Shown here: piece by piece, positions 1 to 12,608 of the stretch | Layout: every line of letters starts with the position of its first letter | How positions within the stretch are numbered: the first letter of the stretch is position 1 | NCBI GenBank assembly: GCA_947650285.1 | Contig: CANTFL010001315.1 | Span: 1-64,000 of the forward strand | Reading direction: 5' to 3' | Length of the DNA stretch: 64,000 nucleotides | DNA from: Hyaloperonospora brassicae | Taxonomy: Eukaryota > Oomycota > Peronosporomycetes > Peronosporales > Peronosporaceae | The notes under the pieces: generated by a model | Databases searched by the model: none | What the model was told of the DNA's origin: nothing | What the model saw: only the letters and a program-made list of their open reading frames with translations | Translations under genes and position numbers: made by a program

Positions 1-599
1 AGTCCGTTGGATCATTCACTGCCCCCATTACAAATCTCTCGTTTTTATTCTTCGACCGAACTTCCTTGACGACCACCATCCTAGTCGCCCCCCTTGTTGC
101 AAATTCAGTGGCTTTTCCAATTCCATCTGTCGCCGAGAGTTGGGTGATACGTCCATCCGAGTCATCGCTCTTTCACCGTCGACTTTTTCGTCGGAAGTTG
201 ACATCTCCGGCGCATGCTCCCCCTCTTTTTGAACCTTTTACACGCTTCATCGCCGGGCTTCTTGTTTCTCCGACAAAAGCAAAACGTAGTTCGCGTCGAC
301 TGCTGGTTTCACTGACTGTGGTAGACCATGTTTCCCGACCCAGTCAAAGTCGGCTAGACTCCTAGTTTAAATGGCCTGGCGAATAGATGTTTTGGAGCTC
401 TTCGGATACAGTTGTTCGATCGATCGATGACTTGACGGACTTGGTGAGTCGTTAAATTTCGGTGAACGATTAGCACCTACCGACGTCGTGCACATGTTTG
501 CAGAATTTGCAACGGCGTCTGCAACAGTGAGCGTCGTGTCCTGCTGCAACACACGTTTATAGGGACCCCATAGTCGGCGTTCTCTCGAGTGGTCTGGCC

Positions 600-2470
600 G
601 ATGACGCTAGTTGATTTGGTCCGGTGGATCAAGTCGTACCTCATGCCCAGCCGGTACGCCCTCTCGACCCATAGTATTAGGACCAGGTCGTGATCGCTCA
701 CCGCGTTCTGCCGGTAACGCCACTCTGTTGACTTCTCTGCCCATTTCCATGTAATCGGCGCCAGAGTCCGACCTGTAGTCGTTAGTGTTGTCGAAATCGC
801 TTTCGTTCTCCTGCGAGTCGTAATGGTCAGCGTATTGTCTAAGCCTCAATTATTCGACTGCAGCCCGCAGATCGTCCGTAGTTGCCGATGCAGAGGGTAA
901 TACGACGGCTACCATCGTACTTGTACCGCCCGCTAGCCCTCTCGCCGCGATGTGCCTGTCTCTGCTGACGAGTCGGAGTTCTCATGTCTGTAATCGGGGC
1001 ACACCCTTGCGTAACTTAACGCAAGGGATTTGGGTGCCCCGACGGACGTACACGTGGCGAGCGAGGAAGCGTAGGTAGGGTAAAGTAGAACTGTTATATT
1101 AATAAATTAAGTCTTTAAACTACTGTCTCTTCGTTTGACTTAATTCAATTATACTAATATAACTGCAGGTATGGTGACGTCTCCGTCACCACTCATTGCG
1201 CGCGTCTTGCGGCGATTGGTGGGTTGATATCATCACGATATCAACCAATGAACAGAACCCTTCTGGTCGACCCTTCAATATCACCGCTTCGGTGATATTG
1301 TTTAAAGAATATCCATCTTATATTCTTTATTGTCACTTTCCTTAAGTGACAATATTATGTAACGGGCTGCCCCGTTACAATGTCTCTTCGTGATCGAAAC
1401 GGTGACCATCACGTCTGTTGTCACGTCGGCCTTCTGATTGACGCGTGCTGTCGTTACGGCTGTCTCTGCGGCGAGTAAATCCTCGTATCTGTATGGATAT
1501 AATTGTCGATTGCTGCTCATTCTGTCACGTTGCTTCTTGCGTTTTTTGCCAAGCAACCGATGTCTGATGATCTGTTCCACTTGATGTATATCATAACGTC
1601 GTTGCGGGTAAATAAATTCCATCAAATCATCATCTTCACAATTCAGCAAGAAGTGCTCCACGTGATCTTAAGATTCGGCCCCGCCTAGCTCGTATTGGAT
1701 CTGCGCAGCTCGTGCGTATCCATTCAAGCGGAGGAGGATATCGCACACATGTCCCGATTACTGGCGCTTTGTTGGGTGTACCTGGATCTGGCCGACCGAT
1801 CGTACTGCGAGCACTTGTACTCCAAAAACGCCTTGCTGAGCAACTTCCATGTCCTCTGCGTTTTCTTCGACAACTGTCGGTACCAAGTCTTGGCATCCTT
1901 CCCTAGACTCAACGAAAATGGCTCACACCAGTCATCTTGGGGCTTGCATAATCCCTCTATCGCATAGGTAGACGTCTTCGATCCGCTCTAGAGCTTCATC
2001 GTCCCATTTAATCTTCTTCGTCATCGTCGTCGTCTTCGTCGTCGTAGAGTCCTCGTCCATTTTCTCCCCTCGTTTGCAAACCCTTCCTCCTCGTCGGAAG
2101 GAATGACCTTGGTGTCTACGTGTAGACATCCTCCATGTAAGGCGATCTTTCCACTCGATAGTTTGCTTCCGGTTTAGTTATACCTTTTTCGTCTCCTTGA
2201 GCGTGTATCCACGCTTGACTCTCGCTGGATCTTAACTATGACTCATAACTCGATGGTATCGGTGCCTTCTCTTCGATTGAAGCGGCGTCTCCGTTGAGCT
2301 GTTCCATTGTAAACCTGAAGCACGGAATCGCTTTGGTTCCAAACGCGTCTCTGAGCTTGGCTCTCCATTCCTTTATCTCTTTGTCCACCACCCGCGGGTT
2401 AAAGACAGCCTCCGCCAGTTTGGTATCCTGCGATGCTTTGCACTTGTATCCCATTGCACGCAAGAGCTAG
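600..2470 (-). pseudogene. Decayed retrotransposon gag
   Basis: Minus-strand gag remnants in several frames: 2463-2236 (N-terminal part), 1912-1724 (with the motif AKTWYRQLSKKTQRTWKLLS), 1661-1380 (HFLLNCEDDDLMEFIYP followed by a basic KKRKKQRD run) and 849-607 (acidic and Arg-rich tail). The HFLLNC..DDLM block recurs in the gag at 23816-24235, so the two belong to one element family. The frame is broken repeatedly and a solo LTR interrupts it at 989-1379, so it cannot make a full Gag. The family assignment rests on this internal comparison and on similarity to oomycete LTR-element Gag proteins. Confidence 0.7.
989..1379 (-). repeat. Solo LTR, family A copy 1, with 5-bp target duplication
   Basis: A 391-base LTR starting TGTAATCGGGG and ending CCCGTTACA, flanked on both sides by ATGTC (984-988 and 1380-1384), a perfect 5-base target-site duplication. 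It lies inside the gag of the surrounding element. Its right part is five hairpins in a row: arms 1222-1231/1237-1246, 1276-1285/1291-1300, 1304-1311/1321-1328, 1329-1338/1344-1353 and 1358-1366/1371-1379. Further hairpins occur near 1006-1027 and 1173-1190. Related copies are at 8660-9100 (inverted) and 28913-29354. Strand is assigned by analogy with family B, whose coding direction is known. Confidence 0.88.
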
Positions 2471-3091
2471 GTAGTGTACGCCTAAAGTACCCCAATGTTC
2501 ATAATGGTGCAGGTCATTTTCAACATGGTGGTGAAATCCGACCATTTCGCTTATGTGGATCGTTCGATGTCGAAACGCTTGTCCACCTACTCTTCTTCAT
2601 CTCGTCAGCAATTCTATGAAGGATCCGGTTCGTCTGAGAAGTAGAGATCCTCTTCGGGGCTTTATAGATGGCCGATTGAAGTTCTGCAACCCCCAATCTC
2701 AGCTCGTCGTCAATCCACTATCCTTGATCGGCTTGCACAAAGTCTCTCACCACTTGTGCATGCTTCACCTTCATCGTCTGTACGCGAATCACATGTCCCA
2801 CATGAAGAACTCGCTTTTCTTCCACTTCTCCGAGTACTTCTCCATTATCATACTCATTTCTTCCATCTTGATCTTCCTTCACATGGTCAACACCTTCAAA
2901 TTCGTCGATTTCAGGTTCTCGTTTCACTTTCATCTTCACTTCGGTGTCGTTATTAATCGCCTAAATCGACCCAGCGCGCGACGATCTTCCAGCAGACGCT
3001 GATATCCCACCGCTCGCTATTTTCGAATGGACGACTATTTCGCTCGTAGTTGGTTGCTCGGTACCTGCTAAACAATTGCACACCCCGAAAC

Positions 3092-3108
3092 CCCGGGTCG
3101 CGGCACCA
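3092..3108 (-). other. tRNA primer-binding site of family C copy 1
   Basis: On the minus strand this reads TGGTGCCGCGACCCGGG, complementary to a tRNA 3' end including CCA. It sits two bases inside the LTR edge at 3111. The same 17 bases occur at 25614-25630 in family C copy 2. It fixes the element's minus orientation. Confidence 0.75.
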
Positions 3109-3110
3109 GT

Positions 3111-3960
3111 TGTGGTATAGTAGTTAGTTAATTCCGTCGTATAACAGAATCAACGTACATACACAACAATCGCCGAGCTTCGTCGGCGCAACGGGCAAGT
3201 ACGTTTGGATATGCCCCTTCGCGGCTCGCCCCTTCGAGTTTAGTTGCGGCTTTCGCCTGAACGATTCCTTACAACCACTCCTCCAGAGCTCTGCCTGAGC
3301 TCAGCAGCTTCTAAACCTCTATCTTCCTGTGACTATACACCAACGGGTGGAAGCCGACGCTCACGCGTTTTTTACAGGTCACCAGGCGTAGTGTCCGCCC
3401 GACTAGAAGAATTACGGTGCCCTCGGCAGAGGCCCACCGACTCGTCGCTCAACAAGACTATCAACGGTGCCGTCTATTGGGTCACCGGCTCTTCGACGAC
3501 GAGACTCCTTCCTTCGCTAGTAGCGAGATGCCCAACCCGGGCCTTCCTCAACTCTTGGCGCTACCTGTCGATACCTCTACAAGCTATGCCTCTCGAGGTT
3601 CGACGGCAGGCATAATCTAGCCCACGAAGGGACTTACCTTAAGTGTACGCTTGTCTTGGATTTAGAAAATTCTGCACTGTCTTGGTTTATCTCTTTTGCT
3701 TTCTTGCAGAGCCAGTTTGAATGGCTCTCTGTCCTTTCCTAGTTCCTATACAAATAACGTGATGAATCTGTCGCTCAATCTTCCCGCATTCTGCTATACC
3801 CTTGAGCCGCCGACACTTGAGTCGCCTATCCCGAGTCGTAGACATTTGAGTCGCCGACACTGAAGTCGCCGATACTCGATTTGCCGAATTTTTCTACTGG
3901 CGCTCAAGTCGCCGACCCTTAAGTCGCCGACCTAATATCCCGTGACTGAAATTCTCTACA
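3111..3960 (-). repeat. LTR of family C copy 1
   Basis: Plus-strand edges are TGTGGTATAG at the left and AAATTCTCTACA at the right, matching the edges of the 1.04-kb LTRs at 20055 and 25633. The interior is diverged and contains a degenerate tandem array built on GAGTCGCCGACACTT (about 3800-3935). The sequence CTACA is repeated immediately outside the right edge (3961-3965). No target duplication can be tested because the other end of the element is outside the window. Confidence 0.65.
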
Positions 3961-6239
3961 CTACAGAAGGAACTTGAAAAGAGAGGTTCAGAGGCTGCTG
4001 GGCTCAGGAAGACTTCTAGAGGATTTGGTTGCAATGGATCGGTGAGGCGAAAGACATAACTGAACACGAAGGGGCGAATTGCGATAGAATTACCCTCACG
4101 TACCAGCCCGTTATTTCGACTAATCTAAGCGATTGTTTGGTTTGTATGTTAAGGAACTTGTATTACATTGTTAGCTAACCACTACACCACATATCGATAC
4201 AAAGTAACTCGCCGCTCCGGCGCGGTCAGCTTCGTCGAATTTGGTTTGCTAGGGTCATCTAACATTTGGAGTGAAGCAATTAGTAGTGTTACGAAGAAAC
4301 CGTATTTGATCGAGTTAGCTTCTGAATCTACGCCACTCACAGCTCGCCCAGACCGCATTCGACCTTACGACTTCTTTAATTTACCTCAGAGCTCTTAAGG
4401 GCACCAGGCATCCACTTTTGCCATCATCATTGATATCTGAAGACTGGATGCTGATAATCTTACTATTTTGATCGTGTCACCCATGCTGTTCCGGATATGT
4501 TCTTTCAGGTGGGCACCATATCGATCTTTCCATCATTTTAAGTGTACATTTAGCATCTCTAGCGACACTCTTAAGTGTGTTAGTACCTCGCTTCCACCTG
4601 ATTACTACGATTGTCGAAACAACACTTGCGCAACGCACTTATAATGGAATTTGTGTACCGCGATGAATTACCCCGATCTTCTGCCAGTGCTCTGTGGGCA
4701 TCTCGACAATCCATATTTCCAAGAGTTGGCAAGATTGGCGTGAAAAGTTATGTAGGCGCCAGCATAACCCAAAGGGATACCCAGTAACTCTCAAGTTTCC
4801 CCCAATTTGTTGCTGCATGATTTAAAATGAGCCCATTGACTAGTCACAGCGTCCTAATTTGCTACGTTGTAAATTACAATATCTATGGAATGCACTCTGA
4901 AGTTAGTTTACATAGGTGTCTTGTATAGATTGGTTTAGACGTCGTCTGAGCTCTTTAAAAGGCTAGAGTTACGAGATTCGACATGCATATCGCTTGTGTC
5001 TAGCGAGCCGCGTCAAAGCGATTCCGAATTGGAGATATTTTTCAGCATCAAAAAGTTATCGCGATCCACACCTTGCTGGAAACAATGCTTCGATTGCTGC
5101 AAAAGGAACAAATGATTAACATGGTGATCTATATGCTATTTTGGGCCCCTTACTCTTTTATCCTACGTCGCCGGCGGAATGTTATATGGCATCCCAGTCT
5201 GGTATATTAGCCCAGATAGATACGTAGACAGTCTTAGGTATAAATTTACATATTACATGATAAAATGGATCCAATATAGGTAGAAGACTAGTTAATACCT
5301 TCATTGATATGTCACTACTGCGATAAGTTCTCAATATGGTAAAAGTTGTTCGCCAAGACGTCTATACTGGAGGTTAAATGAAGATAACTCCCAAATTAGA
5401 GCTCAAAAGATCCATCCAGCAAAGATATACTGCAAAGGGTTGGGTATATAACCTAAAAGGGATGACACGACGTCGGTGCAGCTAATATTCGGTTATAGCT
5501 CGTTCATATTCGACAACGCAGTGACATCGAACCGCGTCGTTATATATGCATTAGCCAAGTAAAAAACTATTAAGATACGTTTGTTGTATTGCATGCATTA
5601 ATAAAAGATTCAGACGACTTCAAACTAATATAGATGCAGAGACGACTGTACAATTGAGATCACGAGCACAGCTCGAAATTCGGCGATGTGTTGCATTCAT
5701 TATCGTCGTCATCTTTCTCTTACAGCCACGATCTGTTTTTATGCCTGGTATTGTAGATTTTTTCATGATAACATCACGGAATTGTGTGCCGGGAAGAAAT
5801 TTTTTAGGAGAAAGGTGGAATTCGTCTTTAAGTTACCGCGAACCTGGACGTTTACTTATAAAACTAGAGACCAAAAATAATTCTATTTTTTGACTTTTAA
5901 ACGCTACGCGCGAAAAATAAAGGCGACAGTGCGCCCAGCAAAAAAATCACAAAAATGCACGATGGATTGGCATTACCCAACTTGTTGCCGAAACTTACCG
6001 TATAAAAATGCAGCATAATTCCAGGATGAATGTTATACGTTAAAATTAAGCAAGTTGTCACGCGTGAAGAGTCGACGGTTCACGTCAATAGTATTGGGCT
6101 GCTCACGAGCGTGAGTAGGGATTGCAGGAAGCACCAGAATCTCGGTCCGCACGACATCTCTAAGTTTGAGCCAGGAGCGCAAATTGAAGTCCTTGACACA
6201 TCCGTCATTTTGAAAATACTTGATTCGACGCTGATGTTG
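3961..6239. other. AT-rich stretch, no gene recognised
   Basis: About 2.3 kb of AT-rich sequence with only short ORFs (the longest is 76 codons) and no recognisable motif on either strand. Probably decayed transposon sequence, judging only from its setting between elements. Confidence 0.5.
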
Positions 6240-7356
6240 CTGCAGTGATACTGACCAGAGACGCACGCTCTGAAGCTAAAGATCACATTGGCATGCTTGT
6301 CCGCGATGGCCTTCAACCACGCGGTGCTCACCTATAGAATGGCTGTATTGCGCGAGATGATGCCTTCGCCTCCATTCAGGTTGTACACGTGCATGACGGC
6401 ATTCATGCTGGAATCGAAAGGCTTGAATACAGCTACGTGCAGCGGTTGCAGGCGGTGTTTTGCTTTTGCTGGTAGTAGAACGAGGCTGACCTAGAGAGCC
6501 GCAACGCCTCGCGCACACTTTCGTCGTTGTACTGAATGCTGCAGCCGTCATATAATAGTATCATCGATCATCAAATCGTATTGGGAACGGCTGTCGAAAG
6601 TGGCGAAGCCATCTAATGAATCCCGCGCTGTCCATGAACCCTCGAGAAGCGGTCGTGACAGCAGCATTCGGGGCGTTTCACTCCTCCAATTCGTCGCGTG
6701 TGAAAAATAGATAGTAATGGGCAGAGGTGGCACGCCGCTGACGCGCACGTGACGATGGCGATGTGGAAGTTGCAATGTGCGGACCTCCTCCACACGTTTT
6801 GCGATCCCTTCACCACGACCACCTTCGTCTGCCTGCTCTTCTCGAACAGCACCGTCTCATCTATGTTAAACAGTTGATTTAGTCTTGCATTGCGCCCGAT
6901 GATGTGCTTTAACTAACTGTTTGAAGAACTCCTAAAGACCTTCGATGCTTGCTTCGTTCCATGCACACTTAATAAACTGACTGTCGCGTAGCGACAAATC
7001 CGGATGACGCTTAAAGAAGCATGATACCCATCGTATCGTAAGGAAGCCGATGCTTCGCGTCGCATTGTACTTGGCCCAGTAAATGACGTTTACCTTCGCC
7101 AGCAATGCTTCACGATTATATACCAGGCCATTATTCTGCATTCCGACCACCCAGTCACGAAGATAACCCTCCATGTTTTCTCTTAGTATTGGTAGAGGCC
7201 CAGACTTTCGTAGCGCTACGATCATTTTTAAATGGTTGGCTCGATGCCGAATCGTTCGCTCCGGAATGCCAGGATATTCGTTACAAACGCGGTGTTCTTG
7301 GCGCCCGCGGTATACGCGCGCGCAGCGGCTTCCAGGTCTTCTGCTGAGTATTTCAT
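6240..7356 (-). pseudogene. Decayed pogo/CENP-B-like transposase
   Basis: Minus-strand remains of a DDE transposase. A natural start is the ATG at 7356 (MKYSAEDLEAAARAYTAGAK), after which the frame shifts. Next come an HTH-like block (PERTIRHRANHLK), a CENP-B-type DNA-binding block (FFKRHPDLSLR, about 7010) and, in another frame near 6870-6790, the DDE core start NIDETVLFEK with KGSQNVW. Later catalytic-domain pieces continue in further frames to about 6240. At least three frameshifts and several stops make it non-functional. Terminal inverted repeats were looked for within a few hundred bases of each side and not found. Confidence 0.72.
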
Positions 7357-7453
7357 TCGCCCCGTAGACGTCATGACGGCCTTCTTGTTCTCCTTTACCC
7401 TGTCTCGCGCTCCACGTTTCAGCTAGACTGTCTGGTACGATACTTCTTGTCAA

Positions 7454-8654
7454 TTAATCGTGTAAGCTACGTGACAGCCAATCATAGCATAGTGAGCCTG
7501 ACATAACGAGCTGTGATTGTAAGATATATGTTTCGTCAATACTTTGGATCATCAGCAACATTCCGTTTCACTACGTTACGCAGTAAGAGATGATGTCGAT
7601 AAAGGGTTTAGAACCCAATTCGTTAGAGCACAGATTGTAGCCCGTATGATGCTCTTAAAGGAAAAAATATGCTGATATGATATCGGTAGTACCTGCGGTG
7701 AAGATCAAACAGTTGGATCCAATTCCCTATACAAGTGACAAGGGCTCGCCTCTTCGAGCAAAAGAGGTTTCCATTCAAACTAGTGAAGCTAGACCAGGGT
7801 TTCGATTAATTTGAAAATATGCAGAGCTGTGTTGATTGCTGGTAAATATACTGATTTTCAACACATTACATTCGATAAGGCGGGAGTCACCGAAGAAAGA
7901 GGTACACAAGGGCGATGGAAGGATCAAGAGGTCTAAAACACTTACTGTCAACTTCGACACAAAATATGGTGGGATTGATCTTCATGCTTGAGCAGAACAT
8001 AAAAAGTCTATATGTTTAGGCATTGGATAATGATACGCGTAAATAGCACATTTGTGGTAATTATAACGCAATTTGTTAATGGCTACCATTTTGCCGAGTA
8101 CTTTGCTCCCTGTAACAGCCAAATATACCAATTATAAATCTCAAGCCAGATTTGCATCTCTCGTAGCCGAAAAGACCTTGGTAAAGTGCAACGACTGTAC
8201 ACAAGGTTATCATATGATTGAATAGTCCATACAATTCATATACCGGCGTGCGCTCCTTGCGAACCGGAAAGTCAGAGCAGCATTAAAGGTCCCAGTCGCA
8301 TCAAAAATATATTGACTGAGACTCTTCACAACTTTCATCGTCATATATGGTAAACATGATCGAATCATCTTGTTGTAATTATCCTCTAACCATATCATAT
8401 TAGTCATAGTTCGATATAAGACCATTTCGTACTAAATGTCGCTGCATTCAACAGACACTTCACGGTTCATATCTACTCGTTCAGACACCTATGTAATATT
8501 TAAGCAAAATAACACAGTTTGTAAGTGGGGCAATTTGTCGCTCTTTGTTCACATCAATTTTTCATTGTTTTTCGTTAGAGACGCACCTTGATCGTGTAAC
8601 TTGACTCAATGATACATATGACCCATACACGTGGATACCTATACCTATCATTAA
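7454..8654. other. AT-rich stretch, no gene recognised
   Basis: About 1.2 kb with short ORFs only. The longest is a 71-codon minus-strand frame at 8210-8425 that resembles no family I can name. Probably transposon remains. Confidence 0.45.
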
Positions 8655-8659
8655 ATTGT

Positions 8660-9100
8660 TGTAACGGGGTAGCACGTTACATGATATTTTCATTAAGGAT
8701 AAAATGACAATAAAGAATATTACGATGAATATTCTTTTAACAATATCACAGAGCATGATGATATTGTTGAAGATGACTGAAGGGACTACTTATTGGTTAA
8801 TATCGTGATAATATCAACCCACCAATCGCTGCTAGACGCGCGCAATGGGTGGTGAGTAGACGTCACCATACATTCAGTTAGATTAGTATAATTAAGTCAG
8901 GACAAACAGAGATGCAAGAGTTATAGGACTTGATTCTATTAATAACAGTTTTACTTTTCTACGACTAGAGTCGTTCACTCTTAGTCGCTCTACCTTCCTC
9001 TGTGTAGTTCTACTCCTAGCTGAGCACTGAATATCACTACAGTCAGTGATAGAAAACTCCGTACAGGTTGACCAGTACGTAGTTTCGGTGCCCCGTTACA
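8660..9100 (+). repeat. Solo LTR, family A copy 2, with 5-bp target duplication
   Basis: A 441-base LTR starting TGTAACGGGGTAGC and ending GCCCCGTTACA, flanked by ATTGT on both sides (8655-8659 and 9101-9105), a perfect target duplication. It is inverted relative to the copies at 989 and 28913. The hairpin chain is preserved, including the GATATC-centred hairpin near 8798-8823. No internal element sequence is attached, so it is a solo LTR left by recombination. Confidence 0.88.
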
Positions 9101-9105
9101 ATTGT

Positions 9106-10541
9106 AGAAGCATTTGAGACTGACTTTGTCGGGTGCGAGTTATAATATAGCGGAAATGAGCAAGCTCTTCAACTATGCAGTACCGCTCTCAAGAGACGGC
9201 CGGTTTCATTCAGCCAACTTTTTAACGACGTTCCTCAAAGAGCGTATCCTTGAATGGTAAGCTTGGAGGCACACTAAAGTTTGAACAGTTTCTGCTTGTG
9301 GACGCGATTTCGCTTATCGAAGCTACATAGTATCGGTAAATTTACAAACTGCACATCTTACTATGTAGCTGGTGTATGCTCTCGAGTAATTAAACCTCTA
9401 CGAGAGTAATGATGGTCAGTGAATCTCGCGCGATCAAATTGTTGATCATTGCATATTCGGCTTGTAGATCTGATGTCATGGATGAGTCAATAGAGCCTCG
9501 GCATGAGAATATAGTGATTACAGGTCAAAGCCTTTTAGCTCGACAAGGTTTTTATTGGCTACACAAGATCTGTTATTTGATCTAGCGTACACATTTTCGT
9601 TTTGTATATGTATAGGCGAAATACAATAAAAAAGATGGAACACACGTATGTGGGTTCCGCGAGATAGGATAACACTTACATTAAAACAGTAAAACGTTTA
9701 AGACAGTTTCAAGGGTATACACTCCGAACAAGGTCTATAAAAGTGCGCATTGTGCTCGCAATTGATCTTAAAAGGTATGTCATGTAGCGCTTTCGACTGC
9801 AAGCGCTGTGAACAATGTAAACATTATTCGTTATGGAGATAGAATAAGCCTTATGTGATGCTTAATGATGGCCTGATCAGAGAAAACCACTTTCATTCTA
9901 TCCAAGAGTATGATGCTCTTAGTGACATACAAAATCTAATCAAACAACTACGGCTAGCCTTTTTGCCTGTGGTCATAGAATACTTGGAAGCACAATTTCA
10001 TGTCATTATATGTGTTTCTGCTTATAGCCATTTTGATCATCAGGAATGTATCGTTACAATTACATTAGAAAACGCACATGGAGAGGTGATATAACTCGCC
10101 ACAATTTCGTTCATTTCGCTGTCGCACTCGCAAGTATTTTGTTATACACGTTAATGGAAGCTTACATGGTATTTGATACCCTATATCACGAAATGCTAAT
10201 ATTTTTTGCCGGTTGGCTACCGTCCCTATCGACACTGAAGTATTGCGAGATTTATTTACTGTTTCTCGGTCGGGAAGAGCAACTGAAGTGGCCCTCGACG
10301 CCTAACTGTAGCTGTTTGACGTTAAGTTTAGCAGTCAATATGAAGCTGACTGCTTTTTTATGCCCTTGTCGCTGTATATAGCATTATTTAAGCGCCATGT
10401 TGTGTTCACGGAAAGATAGTTCGTGGTCCTTCTCGCTTAGTCAAAATATTTATACCCTTCCATATCGCGCCTGGATGGTACAGTGCAGTTGAAGTCTTTG
10501 AAGCGTAAACGTGTATATGAGAAGAAATGGAGTCTATTTAC
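9106..10541. other. AT-rich stretch, no gene recognised
   Basis: Contains a 12-base inverted repeat (AGCTACATAGTA near 9319 with its complement near 9360) and short ORFs, including plus-strand frames at 9855-10094 and 10046-10381. None resembles a known family, and no start, splice or domain evidence supports a gene. Confidence 0.45.
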
Positions 10542-10543
10542 TA

Positions 10544-10568
10544 CAGTGCTCACCGTATTTAGTGTCCG
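10544..10568 (+). repeat. Left terminal inverted repeat of the pogo-like transposon
   Basis: Ends with TATTTAGTGTCCG, a 13-base block shared exactly with the right repeat. The outer CAGTG is also shared. Confidence 0.78.
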
Positions 10569-10708
10569 TTCATAATTAGATTCGCACCGCAATTAGTGTC
10601 CTAGACACTGATGTACGTGTAAATTACACACTCGCCAAATCTCAAAATAGTGACACCCAAAATTAGTGTCCTGAAACTGTGTTTGGAAAACTTGAGATTC
10701 AAAGCGCA

Positions 10709-12608
10709 ATGAGCAAGCTGCCGTGTGGCGGCTGCCACGAGGACGTCGGTTCTGTACACGCATGCCTGATATGTATGTCACATATGCATCTATGGTGTGG
10801 CATGTCACAAGGCGACGAAGGATTTGGCCAGCCTGTGCTGTGATCATCCTGCGAGCAGCTCCAGACTGCAGCGGTTATTGACTATGCCTCTCTAATAATC
10901 GCGGCTTTTGGTACAGCTTGCTACGAACAAAATAACGCCGCCCATCAGCAGGTCTCTGATGTTGCAGAAGGCATCAACTGCGCCAGTGCGTCTAGCAATG
11001 ATGCGAAGAGTGACCGCTTAGCCGCTCCAAAGTGGCAAAAGGCGCGCCAATCTGTAAGTACTATTCACATCAGACAGTGCGTTGTGCGCCAGATGGAATC
11101 CAAGTTCGCCGACGGCTCCAAAACACTGTTTGCAACCACTGTGAATGCCATCGCCGATGTATTCAAGTCATTATCGCACCAGTCCGATTTAAGAAAGGCC
11201 GCTAGGTGTTGGAAGGCGCGCGAGAGTTTGCTGAGTTTGCCTCGATGATCTGTAACGGTGTCAAAATTTATGCAGAACGGCCGTCAGCTTATCTGTTGTC
11301 AAGGCTCTGAGCGGATGTGGTAGAAATGCGAGTCACTGGGTGACGTGGATGTACCCACGTGTCCTGTCTGATTTGGTCGACTGCGCAAGGTCGGGATCCA
11401 GGGTAGCTCGCCTTTTCTGCGCCAAGTTTCAGTCCAAATTGTGACCGAGTCAAAAGAAATGTACACCGAGCACAGTCGGGATGAAAACGGTGTTTTGCAT
11501 AAGAATAAAACACTTCACAGTTGATCCGGACAATCATGGAGAAGAACAAGATCGTGCTCCGTACCCAACCGGCAAGAAACAAGTGTTATCCGAGAAAATA
11601 CGCGAGATTCGAGCTGCAGTCACCAGGCACCTCGGTGAGCTCAAATTTGGTTTTGAGGGTGGTGCTTTGAACGAAGATTGCATCGAGAACATCGACGTAA
11701 CACACTTTGTTATCGATTTCGACACGGGCAGAACTCTCGGCTTTGATGGGGAAACGTCGATCAAGTACGCAGAAGTCGTGTCTGGAGGATAAGGGATGAC
11801 AATGATTGTTTGCCTTAGTGGAGGTCCATCAGCTCGTGTGCGTCCGCAAATGAATTTTTTACGAACATTAGCGCATCGCATCCAATTCGGGAGGGGTATT
11901 ACGGACAACATTGGTGGTGTCTAATATCGGACAGGACCAACAAGATGGATGGATCAGCAAGTTTCCCGGTAGTATTTAACTGAAAGAAGAGCAATTTGTG
12001 TGAATAAAAAAGGGGCGAAATATTTTTGCTTATCTCGACAACTGTGGTGGCAACCTGAAGAACGAGCAGTGTTTTGAAAAAACTGGCCAGTTTAAACGCA
12101 AGACTCATCTTTTTTATCAGCGAACTCTACCGATTTATGCAAACCAGCAGAATTTTCGTCATCGCCAAGCTGAAGGATATTTGGTCGCGTTAGTGGAACG
12201 TCAACAAACTTGAGTTATTCAACAAAAAAGGAGTGGCAAGACAAGATTTGCAGTGATGAAAGCTGGTCAGTAAAGCTCAAGAATCCGGGTAAGTCGTACG
12301 TTTTGACACGGACGGCTGAGGCTGTACAGGAATTTAACACGAAGCGCGACAACAACGGAATTTCTGACACCCGCAAGGCCATAATTTGCTGCGAAATGTC
12401 GCTTGACGTGAACGGAAAGTGGCGTATTGAGCAATTGGCTCCCCAACTTCAAGAAATTGTGAAGGAATTTCGTGCGGAATTTAAAATACACAATATTTAC
12501 AGTGCATTGGCATTCTTGGATTCTCCAAAATATAATTGGTCTATCAAGGATTATCAATTTCCCCATACAAAAATGTTGGTCACATCGTATTTAAGTATGT
12601 CAAAATGA
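10709..12608 (+). pseudogene. Decayed zinc-finger DDE transposase
   Basis: The ATG at 10709 opens a frame with a compact zinc finger (CGGC, then HACLIC, then MHLWCG, residues about 6-31), followed by an in-frame TGA where a cysteine is expected, then an HTH-like basic block (RKAARCWKARESLL, about 11190). Catalytic-core pieces lie in a shifted frame at 11481-11792: THFVIDFDTGRTLGFDGE carries the first Asp, with GPTRWMDQQ near 11935 and LDNCGGNLKN near 12035 for the second Asp. The C-terminal part continues as an open frame at 12210-12608. Frameshifts and at least three stops make it inactive. The order finger-HTH-DDE and the surrounding terminal repeats support a transposase of this element. 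Confidence 0.68.

Larger units (their letters stand above)
1..3960 (-). mobile_element. Truncated LTR retrotransposon, family C copy 1
   Basis: Minus-strand LTR element running off the left edge of the window. Its 5' LTR is at 3111-3960, the tRNA primer-binding site lies immediately inside it at 3092-3108, and gag remnants extend leftwards from about 2470. A family A solo LTR has jumped into the gag (989-1379). The element is old: gag is split among frames, and the LTR is shorter and more diverged than the two LTRs of copy 2 at 20055-26671. No polymerase motifs lie within the part seen here. Confidence 0.75.

Noticed and set aside
5929..5950. CAGTGCGCCCAGC as the left end of the pogo element at 6240-7356
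   Set aside because: No inverted partner was found to the right of 7356, so the end cannot be supported.
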